Translations under genes and position numbers: made by a program
Shown here: one piece after another, positions 1 to 8,283 of the stretch
Numbering within the stretch: position 1 is the first letter of the stretch
Layout: each line of letters starts with the position of its first letter
Source: Paludisphaera borealis
GTDB taxonomy: Bacteria; Planctomycetota; Planctomycetia; Isosphaerales; Isosphaeraceae
NCBI RefSeq assembly: GCF_001956985.1
Contig: NZ_CP019082.1
Location: 7,192,001-7,256,000, forward strand
Direction of reading: 5' to 3'
DNA length: 64,000 bases
The notes under the pieces: model-generated
Databases searched by the model: none
What the model was told of the DNA's origin: nothing
The model's input: only the letters and a program-made list of their open reading frames with translations

Positions 1-494
1 GTGCCGAGGTAAACGCTGGTCTGGTGGATGCTGAGCGCGCGCGACCGCGTGCGGGGGCCATGGTAGTCGGCCAGCAGCGACATCGAGGCCGGGAAGTAGA
101 AGCTTTCGCCCAGACCTTCCGCCGCCCGCACGGCGATGAGCTGCCAGTAGGTGCCGCAATAGCCGGTCGCCGCGCAGACCAAGCTCCAGAAGGCCAGGCC
201 GACGGGGACCAGCACGCGCCGGGAGACGCGGTCGACGACGAAGCCCGCCAGCGGAGCCGTCGACGCATAGACGATCATGAACGCCGAGCCGATCCAGCCG
301 AGCTGGTCGTCGTCGAGCTGAAACTGCTCCTTGAGCGGCTGGAAGACCGAGTACAGCGCCTGGCGGTCGGCGTAGTTGAAGAAGCCGCAGAACCAGAGCA
401 GCCCGAGCACGACCCAGGGATAGGACGCGCCGGCGGGCGGCCGGCGGGCCTTGGGGGGCGCGGGGACGGATTCGAAGTCGCTGTCCATGGTCAT
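1..494 (-). CDS. MFS transporter, N-terminal part (cut by window edge)
   Basis: The reverse-strand frame from the ATG at 494 stays open to the window edge and gives the first ~164 residues of a major facilitator superfamily permease. Visible are a short polar N-terminus, a first membrane segment near residues 25-42 containing FNYADRQAL, a second near 65-85, the loop VDRVSRRV that matches the MFS loop 2-3 signature (DRxGRR-like), and further hydrophobic helices with RAAEGLGE (helix 4 region). A second in-frame ATG lies six bases downstream at 488. The substrate cannot be read from this fragment; planctomycete relatives are often annotated as sugar-acid or hexuronate transporters, which would suit the neighbouring sialidase, but that is inference. 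It lies 84 bases downstream of the sialidase gene on the same strand. Confidence 0.85.
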   Translation of the reverse strand, partial: MTMDSDFESVPAPPKARRPPAGASYPWVVLGLLWFCGFFNYADRQALYSVFQPLKEQFQLDDDQLGWIGSAFMIVYASTAPLAGFVVDRVSRRVLVPVGLAFWSLVCAATGYCGTYWQLIAVRAAEGLGESFYFPASMSLLADYHGPRTRSRALSIHQTSVYLG

Positions 495-578
495 GCGGTC
501 ACCGCGAGGCAGAGTATTTCGGAAGGAGCCTGCGTCGAGTTCGACGCGATGCGCGACGTCGCGCCGGGGCCGTATCAA

Positions 579-1781
579 TCAGTCGCCCGCGAGAACCCAG
601 TCTTCGGTGAGCACGGCGTGCATGATCGTGCTCTCGCCGCCGACCGAGTGGGTGTACGTCAGGTGGATCGCGCCGTCGCGGGACTGGATCATCGAGGGAT
701 AATGGAACGAGCCCTTGCCGGCCTCGGCTCGCTCGACGTGCCGGGTCTTCGACCAGGTCGCTCCCTCGTCGTCCGAGAGCGAGACGGCAAGCGAGTGCCG
801 GCCTCGATCGAGGTCGTTGTAGACGAGCGCCCAGCGGCCGCTCGCCAGCCGGATCGCCTCGATCCCCGCGCCGGGGTTCGGCAGGGCCGTGTCGACGACC
901 GGCGTCCAGCTCTTGCCCTCGTCGGGCGACGTGCTGAGGCGGATCTTGTGGTGCGGTCCGTTGTCGCGCATGTAGGCCGCGAGCGTCCCGTCGTTCTTGC
1001 GCACCAGGCTCGGCTGGATGTTGCCGAAGCCGACCATCAGGTCGCCGGCCTTCCAGGTCTGCCCCTTGTCGTCGCTGATCGCCATGATCGACGACGAGAA
1101 CGTGTCGCAGTACAACGGCAAGATCCAACGCCCGGAAGGAAGGACGACCGCATGGACGCGGGGCATCCAGCCGAGTCGTTGATAGAGCAAGTCGTCGGCC
1201 CGGCGCTCGACCGGCTCCAACTCGGCTTTGTACTTCTCCTTCTCAGCGGGCGTGAGCGAGGCGACCGCTTTGTGAATCGCCTCGGCGAACGGGGCGCTCT
1301 CGGGCGTCAGGTGAAGCACTCCCGAACGTGACCACGCAATCGGGCTTGAAGCGGTCTGCGGCGCGTCGGCCACGGCGTACTTGAGCAGGGCGCCTTCCCA
1401 GCGATGGTCGAGGATCGTCGGCCAGAACAGCCAGATCTTGCCGTCGGGGTCGGCGAAGACGGCCGGGTTGCAATCCGGATAGCCGGGGGTGTCGGCCGTC
1501 ACGAACCGGGGGTTCCACTCCTTGGCGCCCTTGGCGAGCCACGCGGCCTGGATCAGCACGTCGTCCGACTTCCGCTCGCCGGTGCCCGAGTACCAGACGG
1601 CCAGCAGGTCGCCGTTCGCCGTCTCGACCACGCACGACGAATGGTTGTGTTTCTTCTCGGGCTTGAAGATCGGCTGACGGACGAGCTGCGGAGGTTCGGC
1701 CGAAGCGGCCCGCCGGCTGTCGCCGACGGCGCCGAGACAGATCAGCCCACACAGCACCGCGAGGATCGTCGGTCGCGCCAT
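579..1781 (-). CDS. Secreted sialidase/BNR-repeat family protein
   Basis: This 400-residue protein starts with a signal peptide (hydrophobic stretch about residues 5-20, small residues before the cleavage at ~28). The body is a sialidase-type six-bladed propeller: Asp-box-like motifs SDDKGQTW, SPDEGKSW and SDDEGATW are seen at regular spacing, and an early arginine-containing blade is followed by NHSSCVVETANGDLL, typical of the planctomycete exo-alpha-sialidase/neuraminidase-like group. Predicted role: hydrolysis of terminal sugars from glycans outside the cytoplasm; true sialic acid specificity is not shown, as many BNR proteins of this group act on other sugars. It sits between a beta-helix protein upstream and an MFS transporter downstream, all on the minus strand with gaps of 114 and 84 bases, so co-expression for glycan use is plausible. 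Confidence 0.85.
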   Translation of the reverse strand: MARPTILAVLCGLICLGAVGDSRRAASAEPPQLVRQPIFKPEKKHNHSSCVVETANGDLLAVWYSGTGERKSDDVLIQAAWLAKGAKEWNPRFVTADTPGYPDCNPAVFADPDGKIWLFWPTILDHRWEGALLKYAVADAPQTASSPIAWSRSGVLHLTPESAPFAEAIHKAVASLTPAEKEKYKAELEPVERRADDLLYQRLGWMPRVHAVVLPSGRWILPLYCDTFSSSIMAISDDKGQTWKAGDLMVGFGNIQPSLVRKNDGTLAAYMRDNGPHHKIRLSTSPDEGKSWTPVVDTALPNPGAGIEAIRLASGRWALVYNDLDRGRHSLAVSLSDDEGATWSKTRHVERAEAGKGSFHYPSMIQSRDGAIHLTYTHSVGGESTIMHAVLTEDWVLAGD

Positions 1782-1895
1782 TCCGGTCTCGTTCCTGGTC
1801 TTGGTTTCACGGATGGATGACTCGTAGGCTCAAGAGTTTAGTGCGACGGAGGGGCGCGAACAAGGGCCGACCCGACGGCTCGATCGCCCCGGAGG

Positions 1896-4778
1896 TCAGC
1901 GCCGCAGGCCGGGAGGGCCGCCGCCGGCCGAGGGAGCCTTGTCGCGATCGGCTTCACCCTGGCGAGGGAGGCTGAAGTTCTTGTTGAGCAGCGGCTGCTT
2001 GTTCAACTCGGCCGAGTGGACGATCAGGCTGGGGCCGAGCTTGCGGCCGGCCGGCGCGTCGAGCGTGTTCCGCGCGGCCGTGACGAGGAACTCCCCCGCG
2101 TGGGCCGCGTGCGGAAAGCCGAACGTGACGCCGCGCAGGGGCTTCTTGTCGGCCGAGCCGGCGTGGCGGGTCAGGAACGGATTGGTCCAGCGGACCTGGT
2201 TGTCCTCGACCACGGCCGACATATAAACCCGCCCGGTGTTCACCTTGACGAACTTAGGGTCGTGGCTGACGCCTAGAGTCGCCCCGGTCTCGGAGTCTTC
2301 GAAGACGTTGCCGCGCACCACGGCGCCCAGCACCGGCGCGTGCGACCATCCCCAGGCGACGGGGCTTTCCGTGGCGCAGGCCGAGCACCCGAGCGATGCG
2401 GCCCCGCCGAGCAAGTGGTTCTTCTCGACGAGCAGACCGAAGTGGTTCCCGGGAAGCACCATGCAGGTCGAGGTCCGGCTGCCTCGGATGTCGATGCGAT
2501 TGCCTACGAACCGCTCGTTGACGAACCCGCGCGAGATCGAGACGTACTCGGTCCCTTTCGGAATCGGGGCGTCGACGAGCAGGGTCGTCGGGTCGAGCGG
2601 CTGCGCCACGCGCCGCCACTGGCCGGCGGCCGGGCCGGTGAGCAGCGACACGACGTCGCCGGGCCGGACGTCCACCCCTTGCATCCGTCCGGTGCGCAGC
2701 AAAAGGCCGTCGTCCGAAAGCGCCCGCAACTTCCCTTCGTAGCTCACGCGGTACGACTCGGTGAGGATGATCTCAGGCGCGTTGATGCGAGGCACGCCGT
2801 CGCCGTCGATCTCGCCGATGCCCTCGACCTCGTTTTGCTCGACCAGGTCGTTCGCGCCGTTCTGGGTGAGGACCAGGAACCGCCAGACCTTGCCGCTGGG
2901 CTCGACCGGCTTGACGCGGTTGCCGCGAGCCACCACGTCGTTCGTGCCGTGGCCGGTGAACACCCCTTGCGAAAACGTGCCGGGCTGGGTTCCCGTGCAC
3001 ACGTTGTTCAGGCAAACCCAGGGGCCTTTGAAGAACTCGATCGGCCCGCCTTTGAGAGTGTTGCCCTCGATCCTCCCGCTCATCGCGTTCGTGAACCGCA
3101 TCAGCCGCATGGCTTCGACCCACTTCGAGGGATCGGTCGCGGCGGGGCCTTCAAGGTCGAGGTTCGTCACGGCGACGCCGACCTTCAGCTCGTGGCGCTG
3201 GGGATCGCGGTCGTCGGTCGTGCCGATCACGGCGGAGCCGTAGCTGACCTCGGTGTTCCAGCGGATCGGCCCTTCAAACCGGACCGCGAAGCCGTTGAGC
3301 GTCGTGTTGCCGCAGTGGATCTTGATCGCCGTCGTCCACGGAGTCGCGCCGGCGGGCTGCGAGAAGAGGAGCGTCGCTCCTTTTTGCTCGGCGGTCAGGG
3401 TCGTCGGCTTGTTGAGGATCAACGGCTGCGTCAGTCGGTACGTCCCGGGCGCGAGGCTCACCACGCCTCCCCGGTCGACGGCCGCCTGGAGGTCGTCGCC
3501 GGGTTTCGCTTCGGTGCGGTTCGCGGTGGGCGTCGGGGCTCGACGGGTCGGGTCGCACGCGCCGCCGGGGAACTGGGCGATCAGGGACTGGCCCGTCTTC
3601 GAGACCAGCCGGAGCACGAGGTTCGCCCCGGTTTCATCGCGAGACGGCGGGAAGAACAGGTCGAGCGACCCCGAGGCCGACCCCGGGCGGATCGTCAGCG
3701 CGCCGTTGCTCTCCCATTCCTCGGTCGCCTTCAGCTTCTCGTCGCCGGCCGCCCGGTAGACCCACGCGCCGCGGACTGAGTCGGTGAGGACCGCCCCGGC
3801 CAGGTCCGGCAGTTTCCCCAGGCCCGACACCGTGACGTGCACGTCGCCGGGGCCGTTGACGTCCTGGCCGTCCTGGCCCAGCCAGCGGGCCGTGGCCGTC
3901 GCCAGGTGGACCTTCGGAGTGGTCAATTCGGGCATCTGGAGCTTGGGGTCGCAACGCCCCGCCTGCACGGTCGCCGAGTCCATGGTGTCGTTCTGGTACA
4001 GAATCCTGACCTTGAGGGTCTGCCCGTTCAGGTCGCGCGAGGGATGAAAGAACAGGTCCCCCTCGCTCGGGGTCTTGGGATCGGCCCAGAATTCGGTGCC
4101 CGGCAGCAACTGGGGATTGATTCCCGATTCCCACTTGGCGCCGCCGGGACCGTCGATCCGCACCGCCTTGATCTGGGCCTTCTTCGAGATCCCGGCGACC
4201 TGGATTCGAGCGTCTTGCAAGCCGTCGGGACCGACTTCCGGGCCGGTCCCCACGCGGTCGAAGCCGTCTTGTCCCACCCATTTCAGCCCCAAGGTGGACT
4301 GAGCGGTCCGCAGGCTGGAATTCACCTTCCGGCCGCGAAGGATCAGTTGATGTTCCGGGCCGTTGTCGTAACGGACCAGCATCTTGTAATCGCGCGCGCC
4401 TTCCCAGCCGCTGGGCTCGATGTAGAGGTCGGCCTGGGTCGATCCCTTTTGACGCTTGACTTCGATCTTCCAGGCGAACGACTCGACGTTGTACTGCCAT
4501 TGCGCGGGGTCGCCGCTCAGGTGCAGGATGTCGATGAACGAGATCTCGCGGTCGGGGTCGAGGTTACTCAGGACGATGTGGACGTCCTGGACGTCGTTGG
4601 GCTCGCGCCGGTTGTTGTTGGCGACGAAGTCCTGGCCGTCCTGCCCGATCCACCGCGCGACGGGTCGTCCGCCGGCCGCCTGGTAGCTCGCGGCCCGGAC
4701 CGACTTCGGCTCGTCGAGCACGAAAGCCAGAAGAAACAGGAAGCCGACGGCCGTCGTTCTCATCGTCGCTGGATTCAT
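1896..4778 (-). CDS. Exported right-handed beta-helix protein with three tandem GQDG-type N-terminal domains
   Basis: The ATG at 4778 is chosen over an upstream in-frame start at 4859 because GGAGGT lies five bases before it and it is followed at once by a signal peptide (residues ~6-29). The 960-residue product has three similar segments beginning ARWIGQDGQD (about residue 41), LKWVGQDGFD (about 164) and ARWLGQDGQD (about 293), each ~120-130 residues and rich in beta-strand patterns. From ~430 onward the sequence has a pectate-lyase-like parallel beta-helix: DDLQAAVDRGG followed by APGTYRL, then many short N-G/V-V rungs. Such proteins are usually carbohydrate-active or surface-binding; no catalytic residues could be assigned. 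I do not recognise the repeated N-terminal domain. It heads a same-strand group with the sialidase and MFS genes. Confidence 0.85.
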   Translation of the reverse strand: MNPATMRTTAVGFLFLLAFVLDEPKSVRAASYQAAGGRPVARWIGQDGQDFVANNNRREPNDVQDVHIVLSNLDPDREISFIDILHLSGDPAQWQYNVESFAWKIEVKRQKGSTQADLYIEPSGWEGARDYKMLVRYDNGPEHQLILRGRKVNSSLRTAQSTLGLKWVGQDGFDRVGTGPEVGPDGLQDARIQVAGISKKAQIKAVRIDGPGGAKWESGINPQLLPGTEFWADPKTPSEGDLFFHPSRDLNGQTLKVRILYQNDTMDSATVQAGRCDPKLQMPELTTPKVHLATATARWLGQDGQDVNGPGDVHVTVSGLGKLPDLAGAVLTDSVRGAWVYRAAGDEKLKATEEWESNGALTIRPGSASGSLDLFFPPSRDETGANLVLRLVSKTGQSLIAQFPGGACDPTRRAPTPTANRTEAKPGDDLQAAVDRGGVVSLAPGTYRLTQPLILNKPTTLTAEQKGATLLFSQPAGATPWTTAIKIHCGNTTLNGFAVRFEGPIRWNTEVSYGSAVIGTTDDRDPQRHELKVGVAVTNLDLEGPAATDPSKWVEAMRLMRFTNAMSGRIEGNTLKGGPIEFFKGPWVCLNNVCTGTQPGTFSQGVFTGHGTNDVVARGNRVKPVEPSGKVWRFLVLTQNGANDLVEQNEVEGIGEIDGDGVPRINAPEIILTESYRVSYEGKLRALSDDGLLLRTGRMQGVDVRPGDVVSLLTGPAAGQWRRVAQPLDPTTLLVDAPIPKGTEYVSISRGFVNERFVGNRIDIRGSRTSTCMVLPGNHFGLLVEKNHLLGGAASLGCSACATESPVAWGWSHAPVLGAVVRGNVFEDSETGATLGVSHDPKFVKVNTGRVYMSAVVEDNQVRWTNPFLTRHAGSADKKPLRGVTFGFPHAAHAGEFLVTAARNTLDAPAGRKLGPSLIVHSAELNKQPLLNKNFSLPRQGEADRDKAPSAGGGPPGLRR

Positions 4779-4996
4779 GCCGACCTCCGTGGAGACGCGT
4801 CCTGAGATCCGCCTTCGTCCCGTTCCATCGGACGGCGAAAGCCTCATTTTCCATCGCACTTTCCGGCCGAAAGCCTACCAGATCCAGATGATCGTCTGAA
4901 GCCCGACGAGCCGCCCCTACTTCACCGGGGCCGTCGTGCCGGCCGATTCGTGATAAGATGGCCGCCTGAGATTTCCTGGGATCAGGGACCGACGCA

Positions 4997-6304
4997 ATGG
5001 CTCGTGAATCGATGGGTTCTCTGTTTGACGAACCGGACCAGCCGGAGGATATCGAACCGGCCGCCGACGCTCCCTTGGCCGAGCGGATGCGGCCCCGGAC
5101 GTTCGAGGAGTACGTCGGCCAGTCGAACCTGATCGGCGAGGGGACGCTGTTGACGCGGGCCGTCGGCCGCGGCGGCAAGCTGCCGTCGTTGATCCTCTGG
5201 GGGCCGCCGGGCACGGGGAAGACCACGCTCGGCCGCCTGATCGCCCGGGCCTCGGGTGTGAAGTTCATCGCCCTTTCCGCCGTGTTCGCGGGCGTTCGCG
5301 AGGTCCGCGCCGCGATCGACGAGGCTGTCAAGATTCGCCGTCGAGGCGGCCGCGTGATCCTGTTCATCGACGAGATCCATCGCTTCAACAAGGCCCAGCA
5401 AGACGCGCTTTTGCCGGCCGTCGAGGACGGCACCGTCACCCTGATCGGGGCGACGACCGAGAACCCCTCGTTCGAGGTCAACGCCGCGTTGCTCTCACGC
5501 GCCCGCGTCCTCACGTTGAATCCGCTCACCGAGAACGACGTCGCCGCGATCCTCCGCCGCGCCCTGGCCGACGCCGACCGAGGCCTCGCGTCACTGCGTC
5601 CTCACCTCGCCGACGAAGACCTCGAACACCTGGCCCGCTCGGCAGGCGGTGACGCCCGCGTGGCCCTGACAGCCCTCGAATCGGCCGTCCAGGGGGCCGA
5701 GCCGGGTCCCGACGGCGCTCGAAGGGTCGACCGTGAGATCCTGATCGAGGCCCTCGGCCGCGCCCGGTTCGCCTACGACAAGGGGGGCGAGGAGCACTAC
5801 AACCTGGCCTCGGCGCTGATCAAGTCGCTCCGTAATTCGGACGCGAACGCCGCGCTCTACTGGCTGGCCCGGCTGATCGAGGGCGGGGCCGACCCGATCT
5901 TCATCGCCCGACGGCTCTGCATCCTGGCCTCGGAAGACGTCGGCCTCGCCGACCCCCAGGCGATCGTCCAGGCCGCCGCCGCCGCCCAGATCGTCCAGCT
6001 CATCGGCCTTCCCGAAGGGCTCTATCCGCTCACTCAGGCGACGATCTACCTCGCCCGCGCCCCCAAGTCGGCCGCCGTGAAAAACGCCTACTTCGCCGCC
6101 GCCGCCGACGCCGCCGCCACCGCCCGCGAACCCGTCCCCCTCCACCTCCGCAACGCCGTCACCCGCCTCATGAAATCGGTCGGCTACGGCGAAGGCTACC
6201 GCTACGTCCACAACGACCCCAAAGCCAAGGACGAGATGACCTGCCTCCCCGACGGTCTTGTGGGCAAGGTGTACGTTGAGCCGGAGGGGCCGAGCTATGA
6301 CTAG
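4997..6304 (+). CDS. rarA: Replication-associated recombination protein A (RarA/MgsA), AAA+ ATPase
   Basis: A 435-residue clamp-loader-like AAA+ protein. Walker A GPPGTGKT is at residues 69-76, Walker B FIDEIHRF at ~123-130 (D125, E126), sensor 1 GATTENPSFEVN follows, and the C-terminal tetramerisation half carries ALYWLARLIEGGADP and RRLCILASEDVG and ends in the typical HNDP region. Length matches the family (~430-450). RarA acts at stalled replication forks and at single-stranded DNA gaps with SSB. The N-terminus (SLFDEPD) resembles the SSB-contacting start of bacterial RarA. The gene is monocistronic here: the upstream neighbour diverges from it and its last four bases overlap the end of the convergent comM-like gene. 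Confidence 0.96.
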   Translation: MARESMGSLFDEPDQPEDIEPAADAPLAERMRPRTFEEYVGQSNLIGEGTLLTRAVGRGGKLPSLILWGPPGTGKTTLGRLIARASGVKFIALSAVFAGVREVRAAIDEAVKIRRRGGRVILFIDEIHRFNKAQQDALLPAVEDGTVTLIGATTENPSFEVNAALLSRARVLTLNPLTENDVAAILRRALADADRGLASLRPHLADEDLEHLARSAGGDARVALTALESAVQGAEPGPDGARRVDREILIEALGRARFAYDKGGEEHYNLASALIKSLRNSDANAALYWLARLIEGGADPIFIARRLCILASEDVGLADPQAIVQAAAAAQIVQLIGLPEGLYPLTQATIYLARAPKSAAVKNAYFAAAADAAATAREPVPLHLRNAVTRLMKSVGYGEGYRYVHNDPKAKDEMTCLPDGLVGKVYVEPEGPSYD

Positions 6305-7926
6305 GTTTGATTGCGAAGCATGCCTCCCACGACGAATTTCTCGGCGCGAAGGACATGGCTGTCACTGACGCGGTCTTTTCCATCAAGATCAGCGATGGTT
6401 CGAGATACTTTTGCGAGTCTATCCATGGACCGAGTCGAGAGGGTGTTGGTATGGACTGTATTCTTGAAATAAGAGAGTCCACCGTCGTCGAATGAGCAAT
6501 ATTCCATGACCTTCCCGCCCGGGATCGCGGCGTTGAAGGGAATCCCTTGGCCGGAAAACCGTCTCTCCTGTCGCTCACGAGCCAGTTCGACTTTGGCCCG
6601 TAATCGCGGCGAGACGCCTTTCTCCGGCTCGGCGAATCGCTCCTCCGTCGACAGTCGCCGAAGCTCGACCTGGAGATCGATCCGGTCTACGATCGGGCCG
6701 CTGAGTTTCTTTTGGTATTTTCGAACCTCGGTCACGGCGCAGGTGCAACCATCCGTCCCGTAATATCCGCATGGGCATGGATTCATCGCGGCGACAAGCG
6801 TGAAACGACTTGGATACGAAAGGGTCGCTCCAACGCGAGAGATGACGATCTCGCCGGTTTCGATCGGCTGACGTAGCGACTCAAGCGTGGCGGTACTGAA
6901 TTCGGCGATCTCATCGAGAAAGAGCACGCCGAGGTGCGCGAGTGTGATCTCCCCGGGGCGGGGGATTTTACTTCCGCCGCCGACCAAAGCCTGTCTCGAC
7001 GCTGTGTGATGGACGCTCCGCATCGGGCGTCGCGTGATTGCGAGCCCATCACGGTCCAACGCTCCATAAGCGGAGTAAATCCGCGTCAGCTGGACTTTCT
7101 CCTCATCCGAAAGCCTCGGGAGGATCCCTGGGATCGCGCTCGCCAGGAGTGACTTACCCTCGCCCGGGGGGCCAATGAGCAGCAGATTATGACCACCGGC
7201 AGCCGCAATGCAGGCTCCTTCCTTCGCTTCGTTCTGTCCCTTGATGGCTCCAAAGTCGACGGCTCGCTCGATGAGGCTTTCGAACTGGATTCCATTCTTG
7301 AGGGCGTTCTCCAGCTTGCCGGTGCCTCGGAAATATTGAATGACCTCGTCCAACGTCGAAGCTGGAAAAACTCCACATCCGGCGTGCCCCGGCTTCGCGA
7401 GGATGAGGGCTGCTTCCTTCTCGTTGCCCGCCGGGACGATCAGCTTCTGACCGGGCTTGGCGCAAAAGGCGATCGAAAGCGCCCCGGGAACCCTGCGGAT
7501 TTCGCCGTGTAAGCCGAGCTCTCCAAGGAGGATGTAATCCCCTTCGAGGTGCTCCGCGAGATCTGGTAGGATGCCGGCTGCTTGAAGGAGGATAATCGCC
7601 AGTGGGAGATCGAGCCAGGTCCCATCTTTCGGCAGATCCGGCGGAGCCAGATTAACAAGTATGGAAACCTGTGGGTTGGGAATCTTCAGCTTCGAAAAGG
7701 CCCCGGAGATTCGATCAAGCGACTCGTAGACCGAGCCTCTCGCCATCCCGGAAATCGTCGTCGCCCCTCTCCAGGTCGTGGGAAGGCGCAGGATCTCCAT
7801 CGCTCGCGCCTGAATCTCGATGATGTAACCGTCCAACCCAAAGAGAATGCCGCCATTGAGCGTGTGGTCGCGAGTTAGCAAAGACTTGAGCTTCTGCGTA
7901 CTCTGAACTTGATCGCGGTTGGCCAT
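6301..7926 (-). CDS. ComM/YifB-type Mg-chelatase-like AAA+ ATPase
   Basis: The ATG at 7926 follows a GGAGG eight bases upstream; the open frame continues to 8058 but that extension has no family character. The 541-residue product has an N-terminal Lon-protease-like domain (LFGLDGYIIEIQ; LPKDGTWLDLPLAI), a AAA+ module with Walker A GPPGEGKS at 252-259 and Walker B VLFLDEIAEF, the ComM-type cysteine cluster CPCGYYG...CTC, and a C-terminal Mg_chelatase_C helix bundle (STRSMDRLAKVSRTIADL). In naturally competent bacteria ComM is a hexameric helicase that drives branch migration of incoming DNA; the role in a planctomycete is inferred. It ends inside rarA by a 4-base tail-to-tail overlap. Its base composition is clearly lower in GC than rarA (34/60 in one line counted, against 46/60 in a rarA line), which may point to transfer or relaxed codon use. 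Confidence 0.93.
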   Translation of the reverse strand: MANRDQVQSTQKLKSLLTRDHTLNGGILFGLDGYIIEIQARAMEILRLPTTWRGATTISGMARGSVYESLDRISGAFSKLKIPNPQVSILVNLAPPDLPKDGTWLDLPLAIILLQAAGILPDLAEHLEGDYILLGELGLHGEIRRVPGALSIAFCAKPGQKLIVPAGNEKEAALILAKPGHAGCGVFPASTLDEVIQYFRGTGKLENALKNGIQFESLIERAVDFGAIKGQNEAKEGACIAAAGGHNLLLIGPPGEGKSLLASAIPGILPRLSDEEKVQLTRIYSAYGALDRDGLAITRRPMRSVHHTASRQALVGGGSKIPRPGEITLAHLGVLFLDEIAEFSTATLESLRQPIETGEIVISRVGATLSYPSRFTLVAAMNPCPCGYYGTDGCTCAVTEVRKYQKKLSGPIVDRIDLQVELRRLSTEERFAEPEKGVSPRLRAKVELARERQERRFSGQGIPFNAAIPGGKVMEYCSFDDGGLSYFKNTVHTNTLSTRSMDRLAKVSRTIADLDGKDRVSDSHVLRAEKFVVGGMLRNQT

Positions 7927-8283
7927 GATAGGGCCTCCGGCTCTGTTGGGAAGCGAGTTGACGGGCGATTCTTCGCGGCTGTGTTGTTTTGGACAATCGC
8001 TGTCGGACGGCCGCGCCCGCTGGGAAGCATCCATGATCCATGGTACAGCATAGATCACGCCTTTGAAGAGTCGGCTGGCAATTCGTGGCCGATATTCTGG
8101 CTATCTCTGCCTGTTGCCGGGCGCGAATTTGGCGATTTTCATCATGACCTCGCACTCGGCTTGAAACCCATTGGTCGATGCCGCCAAAGGGTGGCGCCGG
8201 ATCTGCGAGAAGACTCTTGATCTCCCCGACGGCGGGATGAACCAACGCTTTGATGCGTGTCCTTGGAATGGAGTTGAACCGCT
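7927..8283. other. Intergenic region between divergent comM-like and treS-mak genes
   Basis: These 357 bases hold the ribosome binding site of the comM-like gene (GGAGG near 7935-7939) and must carry the start signals for two divergent genes. I see no RNA gene, repeat or convincing promoter pair; the stretch 8030-8110 is less GC-rich than its surroundings and is the likeliest promoter area. Confidence 0.5.
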
